This document shows positions 17,376 through 26,523 of a DNA stretch of 33,269 bases, piece after piece. The DNA comes from Actinomycetes bacterium (GTDB taxonomy: Bacteria; Actinomycetota; Acidimicrobiia; Acidimicrobiales; Bog-793): NCBI GenBank assembly GCA_021803215.1, contig JAJZLV010000088.1, positions 1 to 33,269 of the forward strand, in the 5' to 3' direction. Within the stretch, counting starts at the first letter, position 1; each line of letters opens with the position of its first letter. The position numbers and the translations under genes were made by a program. Under the pieces are notes generated by a model. The model was not told the origin of the DNA. It searched no databases and saw only the letters and a list, made by a program, of their open reading frames with translations.

Positions 17376-18929
17376 TCACTGAGACATCGGCATCATAGGT
17401 GTCGTTCCTGCGGGCTGTCGCACCGGCGAGCCGTCGAGGCGCGGTGAGAGGATTTGGCAGCCAGCAGTCACTGACTGGACCGGGGCCGGTCGGGCGCTAT
17501 TGGGCCCGAGGTCCGCCTCCGTCCAAAAGCCGGGGAGGGGACCCCGGCGGGGCTTGCCGGCCGCGTAGACCGCGAGTCGCCGGCGACCGTCGTGCGAGAG
17601 CAGCTCGACGGCGTCGAAGAAGGCCGCCGGCCCGGCCGCCCGCAAGGCGGTGTCGCCCTCGCTCGGTCGCCGGGGCAGCTGGGTCGTGAGGAAGACGATC
17701 GGCGTCTCGGGGCCAGTCCGCCCCCTGACGGCGCTCGCCCGCCCGAGGGACTTCCAGACCGTCTCTGTGCGACAGAGCCCGCCGCGATAGCTGGTGAAGG
17801 CACCCGGGACGTCGAAGAACCACCGGCCGCCGTCGACGTCGAGGGCGACGAAATCGATCGTCACCCCGGTCTTCGGCACCCGGTAACGGCGTTCGGCGAT
17901 CGTGAAGCCCGCCCCGCCGAGGACCTCTTCGGCGATCTGTCGAGCCGACTTTCCCTCCGAGGCGGCTCTCGCGGCCAGCTCGTCATCGCCCGCCTCCGGG
18001 CATCGGAGGTCGTCGCGTGGTCCTGCTCCCCTTGTGTCCACCGGGCGGCTGTCGCGGGCCAGGAGCTCGTTCACCCGCTGGCGGGCCGCTTCTACATAGG
18101 AGGCCTCGAGGTCGTAGCCGGCGTAGCGGCGTCCGAGCCGGGCCGCCGCCACGAGGGCGGAGCCGCTCCCCATGAAGGGGTCTAGAACCAGGTCACCCTT
18201 GTAGGTGTAGAGGCGGATGAGCTGCTCGGGCAGCTCGACGGGGAAGGGAGCCGGGTGCCCCACTCGCCTGGCGCTCTCGGGCGGTATCGGCCAGAGGTCG
18301 AGCGTGAGCGCCATGAAGTCCTCGGTCATGAGGGTGCTCTCGTAGGGGAGGCCTGCCGCCTGGCGCTCTCTCACGCTGCGGGCCCGGTCGAAGCGTCCCT
18401 TGCTCGCGACGACGACTCGCTCGGTGAGGTCGCGCAGCACCGGGTTGGCGGCGCTCCTGAACGAGCCCCAGGCGCACGAGCCGCTCGCCCCTTCTGCCTT
18501 CTGCCAGATCAGCTCGCCTCGCAAGAGGAGGCGGAGCTCATCTTGCAGGATCCTGATGACGTCGGCCGAGAGGCTGCGGTAGGGCTTGCGACCGAGGTTG
18601 GCGACGTTGACGGCGATCCGCCCGCCCGGCTCGAGCTTGCGCGCGCACTCGGCGAAGACGTCGGTGAGCAGGTCGAGGTACTCGAGGTAGGAGCCCGGCA
18701 CCCCCTCGCGCTCGAGTTCTTCTTCGTACTGCTTTCCGGCGAAGTAGGGCGGTGAAGTGACGACGAGGGCCACCGAGCCGTCACCGACGGCGTCCATCCT
18801 GCGGGCATCGCCGACGACGAAGGGTTCGGCGAGCGGCTCGGGAGCCAGCACCTCGTCGTCGTCGCTCAGTTCAGGCGCCCGGAAGCGGCCGTAGAAGGCG
18901 GAGGCGTCGTGGCTCTCGCGCCGGCCCAC
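17376..18929 (-). CDS. Site-specific DNA methyltransferase (beta-class, N4-cytosine/N6-adenine) with C-terminal nuclease-like domain
   Basis: 'VTSPPYFAGKQYEEE' (motif IV) precedes 'LVLDPFMGSGSALVAAARLGRRYAGYD' (motif I); C-terminal 'GVTIDFVALDVDGGRWFFDVPGAFTSYRGGLCRTETVWKSLGRASAV'; GTG start 18929 chosen, ORF open to 19115. Confidence 0.88.
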   Translation of the reverse strand: MGRRESHDASAFYGRFRAPELSDDDEVLAPEPLAEPFVVGDARRMDAVGDGSVALVVTSPPYFAGKQYEEELEREGVPGSYLEYLDLLTDVFAECARKLEPGGRIAVNVANLGRKPYRSLSADVIRILQDELRLLLRGELIWQKAEGASGSCAWGSFRSAANPVLRDLTERVVVASKGRFDRARSVRERQAAGLPYESTLMTEDFMALTLDLWPIPPESARRVGHPAPFPVELPEQLIRLYTYKGDLVLDPFMGSGSALVAAARLGRRYAGYDLEASYVEAARQRVNELLARDSRPVDTRGAGPRDDLRCPEAGDDELAARAASEGKSARQIAEEVLGGAGFTIAERRYRVPKTGVTIDFVALDVDGGRWFFDVPGAFTSYRGGLCRTETVWKSLGRASAVRGRTGPETPIVFLTTQLPRRPSEGDTALRAAGPAAFFDAVELLSHDGRRRLAVYAAGKPRRGPLPGFWTEADLGPNSARPAPVQSVTAGCQILSPRLDGSPVRQPAGTTPMMPMSQ

Positions 18930-19440
18930 CCCGAAATTCGATGTTGAAGTGCCTCGTCGTGCCACGCCCACCTCTGTTCCGACGCTACCTGCCAGCGGGT
19001 CTCCATCGGGTGATGCCCGCCGGCGATGGCCGGTCTCCTCCAATCCGAAAGGCTCTGCTCGCAGGCTCTTCGAAGCCTCAGGCCCAAGCGGCAGCTGCGA
19101 TGCCCAGACGCTCAAGCAGGCGCCATGGCCGGTTGGTTCGAGTGAGAGGCACCGACTGGCTCGATCCCGCCCGAGCCAGCAGTGCGCCGCTGTGCCGGCG
19201 ATGGGGCTGGGAGCTGCTGGGCAGTGAGTGCCCAGCCGTGCGCCTATGTCCGTTCACTGCTTGCCTGACTGCCGGCCCGCCTGACTGTCGACCTGCCGCT
19301 TGGAGGAGGTCACCGTCACCTCGCCCGGCTGGATGGGTCAGGGAAGATCCGGCTGGAAACCGGCGGCGGCAAGGAGACCGAGATCCAGCTGTCCTGGCGG
19401 AGCGGGGCAGGTCGGTCGGGCACCTGCGGCGACTTCGTGC

Positions 19441-19465
19441 CCGGCGGCCGTGCCCGGGCCGCCGG
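19441..19465. other. 9-bp perfect GC hairpin downstream of glnA (possible terminator)
   Basis: ccggcggcc (19441-19449) / ggccgccgg (19457-19465), about 110 bp beyond the glnA stop; no U-tract. Confidence 0.35.
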
Positions 19466-19574
19466 TGACGCGCCTTCTCCAGCTCTGCTCGAAGCTTGTG
19501 CTCGGCCGGTTCGCGTAGGCGGCCTCCGAGCCCGAGCCTGTCTTGGTGCTCTGGGCAAGGCAAGGCGCGGTCGC

Positions 19575-20999
19575 CTAGATGTCGTAGTAGAGCTGGAACT
19601 CCCAGGGGTGGGGACGGAGGCGGACGGCGTCGATCTCGTTCAGGCGTTTGTAGGAGATCCAGGTCTCGATGAGGTCGTCGGTGAAGACGCCGCCGGCCTT
19701 CAAGAAGTCCTGGTCTTGCTCGAGGGCCAGTAGCGCCTCGTCGAGCGAAGCTGGGACCTGGGGCACCTGGGCCAGCTCCTCGGGCGGGAGGTCGTAGAGG
19801 TCCTTGTCGACGGGGGCCGGCGGCTCGATGCGGTTCTGCACGCCGTCCAACCCGGCCATGAGCATCGCCGCGAAGGCTATGTAGGGGTTGGCAGAGGGGT
19901 CGGGGCATCGGAACTCCACTCGCTTGGCTTTCGGGCTTCGCGAGTAGATAGGTATGCGGCAGGCGGCCGAGCGGTTGCGCTGGGAGTAGACGAGGTTGAC
20001 TGGCGCCTCGTAGCCGGGAACGAGCCGCTTGTAAGAGTTCGTGGTCGGGGCCGCGAAGGCGAGAACCGCCTTGGCGTGCGCCAGCAGGCCGCCTATGTAC
20101 CAGCGTCCGACGTCGGAGAGACCGGCATAGCCGGTCTCGGCGTAGAAGAGCGGCTCGCCGCCCTGCCAGAGAGACTGGTGGCAGTGCATGCCCGAGCCGT
20201 TGTCCTGAAAAAGCGGTTTCGGCATGAAAGTTGCCGTGTAGCCGGCGTTGCGGGCGACGTTCTTCACCACATACTTGTAGAGCATCAGCTTGTCGGCCAT
20301 GCGCAACAAGGTGTCGAAGCGCATGTCGATCTCGGCCTGGCCGCCGGTGCCGACCTCGTGGTGCTGTACCTCGATGTCGATCCCGAGCTGCTCCATGACA
20401 AGGATCATCTCCGAACGGAGGTCCTGGAAGTGGTCGGTCGGCGGGACCGGGAAGTAGCCCTCCTTGAAGCGGGGCTTGTAGCCGAGGTTGGGTCGCTCGT
20501 CCCGGGCGGTGTTCCAGGCTCCTTCGACGGAGTCCACCTGGTAGAAGGCCGAGTGCTCGTCCTGGGAGTAGCGGACGTCGTCGAAGATGAAGAACTCGGC
20601 CTCTGGGCCGAAGTAGGCGGTGTCGGCGATACCGGTCGAGGCGAGGTACCGCTCGGCCTTCAAGGCGACGTAGCGGGGATCGCGTGAGTAGCTCTCGCCC
20701 GTCACCGGGTCGTGCACGAAGCAGTTGATGTTGAGCGTCTTGTGCTGGCGGAACGGGTCGAGGACTGCAGTCGAGGGGTCGGGCAGCAGCAGCATGTCCG
20801 ACTCCTGGATCTCCTGGAAGCCCCGGATGGAGGAGCCGTCGAAGCCGAAGCCGTCGACGAAGCCCTCCTCGGTGAGCTCGTGGGCCGGGATGGAGAAGTG
20901 CTGCATGAGGCCGGGAAGGTCACAAAAGCGGAAGTCGACTATCTGGACCCCTTCGTCCTTTATGAGTGCGACGACCTCTGCCGCGCTTCGTTCCTGCAC
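19575..20999 (-). CDS. glnA: Type I glutamine synthetase (adenylylatable type)
   Basis: '[21 protein letters not shown]', '[12 protein letters not shown]', 'DLYDLPPEE' adenylylation-site motif; GTG start at 20999 preceded by AGGAGGAG. Confidence 0.96.
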   Translation of the reverse strand: MQERSAAEVVALIKDEGVQIVDFRFCDLPGLMQHFSIPAHELTEEGFVDGFGFDGSSIRGFQEIQESDMLLLPDPSTAVLDPFRQHKTLNINCFVHDPVTGESYSRDPRYVALKAERYLASTGIADTAYFGPEAEFFIFDDVRYSQDEHSAFYQVDSVEGAWNTARDERPNLGYKPRFKEGYFPVPPTDHFQDLRSEMILVMEQLGIDIEVQHHEVGTGGQAEIDMRFDTLLRMADKLMLYKYVVKNVARNAGYTATFMPKPLFQDNGSGMHCHQSLWQGGEPLFYAETGYAGLSDVGRWYIGGLLAHAKAVLAFAAPTTNSYKRLVPGYEAPVNLVYSQRNRSAACRIPIYSRSPKAKRVEFRCPDPSANPYIAFAAMLMAGLDGVQNRIEPPAPVDKDLYDLPPEELAQVPQVPASLDEALLALEQDQDFLKAGGVFTDDLIETWISYKRLNEIDAVRLRPHPWEFQLYYDI

Positions 21000-21059
21000 G
21001 TCTCCTCCTGGTTCTCGTCTCGAATTCTGGCCCGACACTGCCACAGCGAGGTTGCCAGA

Positions 21060-21103
21060 ACTTCGTTGCCCCGGCGTTGCTCGCGCGTGAACGCTCTGTG
21101 AAC
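21060..21103 (-). promoter_or_regulatory. Four 11-bp-phased direct repeat units in the divergent glnA/glnA2 intergenic region (candidate OmpR-family operator)
   Basis: Minus strand reads GTTCACAGAGC-GTTCACGCGCG-AGCAACGCCGG-GGCAACGAAGT, four units in exact 11-nt phase. Confidence 0.5.
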
Positions 21104-21162
21104 AACGGCCGACCACCGCCGCCGGGCTTCACGCAGGATCGCTCAGCTGCGAGGATTGGGGG

Positions 21163-22512
21163 ATGCAGAGCCAGCGGGAGTACGTCTTGCGCACGGTCGA
21201 GGAGCGGGGCGTCCGATACGTCCAGCTCTGGTTCACGGACGTTCTCGGGACGCCGAAGTCCTTCGCCATAACGCCGGCCGAGCTCGAGAACGCCCTCGAA
21301 GAGGGGATGACATTCGACGGCTCGGCTATCGACGGCTTCTCCCGGGTGCAAGAGTCCGACGTCTTGGCGAAGCCTGACCCGAAGACCTTCCAGCTGCTTC
21401 CCTCCCGCCCCGGCCCGCGGCCGGCCGACGGCTCTCCTGTCGCCCGGGTCTTCTGCGACATCTTGAACCTCGACGGCTCCCCCTTCGAGGGCTGTCCCCG
21501 CCAGGTGCTGCGCCGGGCGCTCGAAGGCGCCCACGAACGGGGCTACTCCTTTTACGCCGCCCCTGAGATCGAGTACTTCTACTTCGCCCCCCTCGGGAGC
21601 CCGCTCGTGCCCAAGCCGCTCGACAGCGGTTCGTACTTCGAGCTGACGGTGGCCGACCTGGCGACGGACTTGCGCAAGCGGACGGTGCTCACCCTCGAGG
21701 ACATGGGCATCCCGGTCGAGTACGCCCAGCACGAGGACGCCCCGAGCCAGCACGAGATCGACCTTCGCTACACCGACGCCCTCACGATGGCGGACACGGT
21801 GATGACCGTGCGGCTCGTGGTGAAGGAGATCGCCCAGCTGGAGGGGGTCTACGCCAGTTTCATGCCGAAGCCCCTCTCCGGCGTGCAGGGGTCTGGCATG
21901 CACACCCATTTTTCGCTCTTCGAGGGCGACAAGAACGCCTTCTCGGACCCGGGCGACGAGCACGGCCTCTCCAAGGTCGCCCGCCACTTCATTGCCGGGC
22001 TCCTCGAGCATGCCCCCGAGATCACCGCGGTCACGAACCAGTGGGTCAACTCCTACAAGCGACTCGTCGTCGGATACGAGGCCCCGGTCCACGTCTCTTG
22101 GGCCTACAACAACCGCTCGGCCCTGGTGAGGGTGCCGATCGCCAAGCGGGCCCGGCCCGAATCGGCCCGCATCGAGTACCGGGCACCGGACCCGGCCTGC
22201 AACCCGTACCTGGCTTTCGCCCTCGTGCTGGCGGCCGGCCTGAAGGGGGTCGAGCAGGGCTACGAGCTCTTGCCCGAGGCCTCTTCCAACCTCTTCTCGC
22301 TCACTCCCGAGGAGCTCGCCTCGGAGGGCATCCGCCCCCTTCCCACCTCTCTCTCGGACGCCCTCAGCGCGATGGAGCACTCCGAGCTCGTCGCCGAAAC
22401 CCTCGGTGAGCACGTCTTCGAGTGGTTCCTCCGCAACAAGAGGGCCGAGTGGGAGGACTACACCCGCGAGGTCACGCCTTTCGAGCTGACCCGATACCTT
22501 CCGGCCCTGTGA
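21163..22512 (+). CDS. Glutamine synthetase family protein, second paralog lacking the adenylylation tyrosine
   Basis: 'FDGSAIDGFSRVQESDVLAKPD', 'GSGMHTHFSLF', 'NLFSLTPEE' at the position of the adenylylation loop. Confidence 0.94.
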   Translation: MQSQREYVLRTVEERGVRYVQLWFTDVLGTPKSFAITPAELENALEEGMTFDGSAIDGFSRVQESDVLAKPDPKTFQLLPSRPGPRPADGSPVARVFCDILNLDGSPFEGCPRQVLRRALEGAHERGYSFYAAPEIEYFYFAPLGSPLVPKPLDSGSYFELTVADLATDLRKRTVLTLEDMGIPVEYAQHEDAPSQHEIDLRYTDALTMADTVMTVRLVVKEIAQLEGVYASFMPKPLSGVQGSGMHTHFSLFEGDKNAFSDPGDEHGLSKVARHFIAGLLEHAPEITAVTNQWVNSYKRLVVGYEAPVHVSWAYNNRSALVRVPIAKRARPESARIEYRAPDPACNPYLAFALVLAAGLKGVEQGYELLPEASSNLFSLTPEELASEGIRPLPTSLSDALSAMEHSELVAETLGEHVFEWFLRNKRAEWEDYTREVTPFELTRYLPAL

Positions 22513-22536
22513 GAGGGACGCCGACCAGCTGAGGCG

Positions 22537-23229
22537 ATGGAGCCGCTCCTCCTCTTCCCCGACCACCTGCCCGGGTACCTCCTCGAAGCGCTCGAAGCGG
22601 AGGGCTACGGCTACTTGGCGGTGGCCGACGCCGAGGAGGCGACACGCAAGGAGCCGGCCGACGGCTGGGGGGGTGCCATCGTCGTGGCAGGAAGCGAGCT
22701 CCCGCCCGACCTCTCGTTCTGCCGCTTCCTTCGCCGCCGGGAAGAGCCCGTAGCTCCAGTCCTCCTCGTCCTTTCGGCCGGCCAGCTCGAGTCGGTCGCG
22801 CAGGCGGAGGAGATCGACGACTTCGTGCTGTTCGAGGCCTCGCCCGCCGAGCTGCGAGCTCGCCTCGCCCGTCTCTTTCGCCGGCCGTCGGCGAGCTCCC
22901 AGGCGCTTGTCGTCTACGGTCCGTTGGCGCTCAACCTCGAGACCTATCAGGCTGCACTGGCCGGCCGGCCGCTCGACCTCACCTTCATGGAGTATGAGCT
23001 GCTCCGCTTCCTGGCATCGCATCCGGGCAAGGTCTTCACCCGGGAGACGCTCCTCTCGCGGGTCTGGGGATACGAGTACTTCGGTGGCGCTCGGACGGTC
23101 GACGTCCACGTCCGCCGCCTGCGGGCAAAGCTCGGCGAGGAGCACGCCCACCTGATAGAGACGGTTCGCTCGGTCGGCTACCGCTTGGGGAGCGTTCGCT
23201 GGCTGCCGCCGGCTTCCCACCGCGACTAG
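22537..23229 (+). CDS. GlnR-like atypical OmpR-family response regulator
   Basis: Winged-helix 'LDLTFMEYELLRFLASHPGKVFTRETLLSRVWGYEYFGGARTVDVHVRRLRAKLGEEHAHLIETVRSVGYRLG'; N-terminal receiver lacks canonical acidic/phospho-acceptor residues. Confidence 0.85.
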   Translation: MEPLLLFPDHLPGYLLEALEAEGYGYLAVADAEEATRKEPADGWGGAIVVAGSELPPDLSFCRFLRRREEPVAPVLLVLSAGQLESVAQAEEIDDFVLFEASPAELRARLARLFRRPSASSQALVVYGPLALNLETYQAALAGRPLDLTFMEYELLRFLASHPGKVFTRETLLSRVWGYEYFGGARTVDVHVRRLRAKLGEEHAHLIETVRSVGYRLGSVRWLPPASHRD

Positions 23230-23589
23230 CTCGACTTGCCTTTTTCGTCCCACCCCTTGCGGCCCCGTCCGCCAGCCCGAGCTGTTGCAGAGGTCTCACG
23301 GGGTGACGGTCCCTTGCCGCCGCCAGCGGGCAGGAGGGCTCGGGCCATGGGCGAGCGAAAGGAAAACAGGAACAGAGGGGAGGACGTCGTGCCCGGCGCG
23401 CAGTGCCGGAGTACGACCGCCGGCTCAGCCGGTGTCCAAGTGCTCCCCATTGATGGGACTGTTACCGCTCACGGCAGGACTCCAAGCAAACCAGGCGAGA
23501 GAAATCCCGTCGTGGGAGGCAGCCGCACGGTCGCCAACTCGCAGAGTTCCGGCTTCATGGATACGCCGGCGGAGACTCAACGGCTGGAG

Positions 23590-23629
23590 AGCGAAAAGAA
23601 AAGGAGTGCCTGGGAATGCCTAGGCACTC
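23590..23629 (-). terminator. Intrinsic terminator for ridA
   Basis: Minus strand GAGTGCCT-AGGCATTCCC-AGGCACTC followed by CTTTTCTTTTC; 8-bp stem (23604-23611/23622-23629). Confidence 0.75.
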
Positions 23630-23979
23630 TGGAGCGGAGAGTAAGCCCAGGCCTCTATCTCGACGAGGGCGCCGAGAGGAAGGCCGCCGGTCGCAAAGGC
23701 GCTTCTTGCCGGCCGGTGCTCGCCGAAGGCCCCGACGTAGGCCTCGTTCACGATCCCGTAGTCGTCGATGTTGGCGAGCAGGACGGTCGTCTTCACGACG
23801 TCAGCCAGGCTGGCGCCTTCAGCCTTGAGAAGCTCGGCGACGTTGGCGACGGCCTGCCCGGTCTGCGGACCGACACCGCCGGGGACGAACTCCCCCTCGG
23901 TGGTGCGGCCCAGCTGGCCGGAGACTATGAGGAAGTCACCCGCCCGCACTACTGGCGTGTAGGGCCCCACCGGTGGCAT
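23620..23979 (-). CDS. RidA/YjgF/YER057c/UK114 family protein
   Basis: 'GPYTPVVRAGDFLIVSGQLG', 'GPQTGQAVANVAELLKAEGASLADVVKTTVLLANIDDYGIVNEAY'; ATG 23979 has AAAGGAAG upstream. Confidence 0.9.
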   Translation of the reverse strand: MPPVGPYTPVVRAGDFLIVSGQLGRTTEGEFVPGGVGPQTGQAVANVAELLKAEGASLADVVKTTVLLANIDDYGIVNEAYVGAFGEHRPARSAFATGGLPLGALVEIEAWAYSPLQSA

Positions 23980-23990
23980 GCCGGCTTCCT

Positions 23991-24356
23991 TTAGCTGAAC
24001 GAGGAGCCGCACCCGCAGGTACGGCTGGCGTTCGGGTTGGAGATGTGGAAGCCGGCGCCCTGCAGGCCGTCCTTGTAGTCGAGGGTGGAGCCCTTCAACA
24101 GGTCGGCGCTGTCTGGGTCGACTACGACCTTCACGTCGCCGAAGCTGCGCACCACGTCGTCGTCGGCCACCTCGGAGTCGAAGAACATCTCGTAGCTGTA
24201 GCCGGAGCAGCCGCCGGGGCGAACGGCGACGCGCAGGGCCAGCTCCGGGTTGCCTTCCTGTTCGAGCAGCTCGGCGACCTTCTTGGCGGCCACCTCCGAG
24301 AGAGTGACCGGACTCGGCCTCCGGCCGATCTGGACTGACGTCGTTGCGATGCTCAC
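23991..24356 (-). CDS. HesB/IscA/ErpA-type iron-sulfur cluster assembly/insertion protein
   Basis: 'VTLSEVAAKKVAELL', 'VRPGGCSGYSYEMFFD', C-terminal 'CGCGSSFS'. Confidence 0.93.
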   Translation of the reverse strand: MSIATTSVQIGRRPSPVTLSEVAAKKVAELLEQEGNPELALRVAVRPGGCSGYSYEMFFDSEVADDDVVRSFGDVKVVVDPDSADLLKGSTLDYKDGLQGAGFHISNPNASRTCGCGSSFS

Positions 24357-24490
24357 GAAGTGATGCCTCCTATGTCCAAAGGAGCCGCCCTTGGAAACGA
24401 TGCAATTGTACCTAGAGGTAGCAACCGCGGACCGCGGGCGGCCATTCCCTTCCCGGTTGTCGCACGACCGCCGTTATCCTCGCGCTTACA

Positions 24491-25657
24491 GTGCATGCGA
24501 ACCCCGAGCTGGCCGAGCGGGTCAAGGATGCCCTGCGATCGGTGGTCGACCCCGAGCTCGGCGACGACATCGTTAGCCTCGGGATGCTCCGGGACGTGAG
24601 GGCCTCCGAGACGGGCGACCTCGTGGTCGAGGTCGCCCTCACGGTGGCCGGCTGTCCCTTGCGGAGCCAGCTCCGAGCAGACGTCGTTCGCGCGGCCCGC
24701 CTCGTTCCCGGTGTGGGCGAGATCGAGGTGCGCACGGGCGTCATGTCGAAGGACGAGCGGGCCGTTTTGATGGACCGGGCCAGGGCGCGGGCCCAGGAGC
24801 GCTCCGCCATCTCGACCGACCTGCCGACGAGCACGCGGGTGCTGGCGATCGCCTCGGGAAAGGGCGGGGTCGGGAAGTCCTCGGTCACGGTCAACCTGGC
24901 GGTCGCCCTTGCGAGAAGGGGGGTGACCGTCGGCGTTCTCGATGCGGACGTGTGGGGCCATTCGGTCCCCCGCCTTCTCGGCATGGCGGGCGAGATCGAG
25001 GCGAGGGACCGCAAGATGATTCCCCTCGAGGCGAGCCTGCCCGGTCTCGAGGGGAGACTGAAGGTCGTCTCGATGGGGTTCCTCGCGGACGAGGACAGCG
25101 CCATCATGTGGCGGGGTCTCGTGCTCAACCGGGCCGTGCAGCACTTCTTGGAGGATGTCGCCTGGGGCGAGGTCGACTACCTCCTCGTCGACCTGCCGCC
25201 CGGCACGGGAGACATCCAGATGGGTCTGGCCCGCATGATGCCCCGTACCGAGGTGCTCATAGTGACGACTCCTCCCCTGGCGGCCCAGAAGGTGGCTGGC
25301 CGGGCGGCCGACATGGCCCGCAAGGGCCACCTACGCGTAGCCGGCGTCATCGAGAACATGTCGCCTTTCGTCTGTGAGCACGGGAGCGAGTACGCCCTTT
25401 TCGGCCGAGGCGGAGGCCGCCGTCTCGCCGCGGAGGTCGGCGTCCCCCTGCTAGGAGAGATCCCCCTCCATCCTGCGGCCGCTGTGGCGGGCGACACCGG
25501 CCGGCCGGTCGCCCTCGGAACCGGGCCCCTTGCCGAGGCCTACGCTGGCATTGCCACCGAGGTGCTCGAGAAGGTGGCACCCCCGATCGAGATGTCCGGC
25601 TGCACCGGCCGCCTGCTCGAAGCGGTCGAAGGGGCTCTCGGGCCGGCTGGCGCCTAG
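24491..25657 (+). CDS. Mrp/NBP35 family P-loop ATPase with N-terminal MIP18 (DUF59) domain
   Basis: 'ALRSVVDPELGDDIVSLGML', 'IASGKGGVGKSSVTVNLAVALARRGVTVGVLDADVWGHSVPRLLG', 'DYLLVDLPPGTGDIQ'; GTG start. Confidence 0.94.
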   Translation: MHANPELAERVKDALRSVVDPELGDDIVSLGMLRDVRASETGDLVVEVALTVAGCPLRSQLRADVVRAARLVPGVGEIEVRTGVMSKDERAVLMDRARARAQERSAISTDLPTSTRVLAIASGKGGVGKSSVTVNLAVALARRGVTVGVLDADVWGHSVPRLLGMAGEIEARDRKMIPLEASLPGLEGRLKVVSMGFLADEDSAIMWRGLVLNRAVQHFLEDVAWGEVDYLLVDLPPGTGDIQMGLARMMPRTEVLIVTTPPLAAQKVAGRAADMARKGHLRVAGVIENMSPFVCEHGSEYALFGRGGGRRLAAEVGVPLLGEIPLHPAAAVAGDTGRPVALGTGPLAEAYAGIATEVLEKVAPPIEMSGCTGRLLEAVEGALGPAGA

Positions 25658-26523
25658 GCGGAACGGGTCGCCCGCCAGGGAGCGGAGATCTCGTCCGGCT
25701 CGGGCGATGAGGCCTCACCCTCCTCGCGCAGCTTCAAAAGGTGGGCCCAGACCGAGTAGCGGGCTATCGGGTGGAGCTCCTCTCGGACGTCGGTGTAGAC
25801 GTCGGCGACGATCTCGTCGACCGAGGCCTGGTGGCGAGCGCTCAGCGCAGCCTGGACTGCCCGCTCGCGTGCCAGTCGGTGGCCGATGTAGCCCCGCAAG
25901 ACGTCGAGAGGATTCGAGAGGGCGGGCCCGTGGCCCGGCGCGATCGCCCCGATGGCGGGCGACAGCTCGAGGAGACGTTCGAGTGAGCTCAAGTAGGCCC
26001 TCATCTCCCCGTCGGGCGGGGCGATGACGACCGTCGACCCGCCCATCACGTGGTCACCCGAGAAGAGGAGGCGGCCGCCTCGCTGCGCAAGGTAGCAGAG
26101 GTGGTCGGAGGCGTGACCCGGCGTGTGCAGCGCCACGAGCGGCAGGTCACCCTCGGCGACCACGTCGCCCTCGGCGAGGCGCCGGTCGGGGCGAAAGCCG
26201 TCCCGCTCCTCGTAACCGAGGACGGTCGCTCCCGTCAGCTCGGCGAGGCGCCGGGCGCCCGGGGCGTGGTCGCGATGAGTGTGCGTGACGATCACGGCCT
26301 TCAGCCGTCCGCCGGCCGCCTCGGCCAGCGCAGCCAGGTGACCCTCGTCCTCCGGCCCGGGGTCGATGGCGACGAGCGAGCGAGTCCCGACCAGGTAGGA
26401 GTTGGTGCCCGGCCCCGTCATGATCGAGGGGTTCGGTGCCGTGAGCCGCACGACCCCGTCAGCCACCTCGACGAGCTCGCCCGGGCGGGGGGTCGACAGG
26501 GCGGAAGGATCCAGCAGGCTCAC
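25654..26523 (-). CDS. MBL-fold metallo-hydrolase
   Basis: 'VIVTHTHRDHAPGARRL', 'ALHTPGHASDHLCY', 'LFSGDHVMGG'; GTG start at 26523 overlapping upstream stop (GTGA). Confidence 0.92.
   Translation of the reverse strand: MSLLDPSALSTPRPGELVEVADGVVRLTAPNPSIMTGPGTNSYLVGTRSLVAIDPGPEDEGHLAALAEAAGGRLKAVIVTHTHRDHAPGARRLAELTGATVLGYEERDGFRPDRRLAEGDVVAEGDLPLVALHTPGHASDHLCYLAQRGGRLLFSGDHVMGGSTVVIAPPDGEMRAYLSSLERLLELSPAIGAIAPGHGPALSNPLDVLRGYIGHRLARERAVQAALSARHQASVDEIVADVYTDVREELHPIARYSVWAHLLKLREEGEASSPEPDEISAPWRATRSA

Noticed and set aside
19078-19908. 276-aa minus-strand ORF overlapping the glnA end
   Set aside because: Overlaps glnA in another frame and has Arg/Pro/His-rich, motif-free sequence.
20920-23253. 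777-aa minus-strand ORF
   Set aside because: Antisense to glnA2 and the GlnR-like gene; composition is typical of spurious high-GC ORFs.
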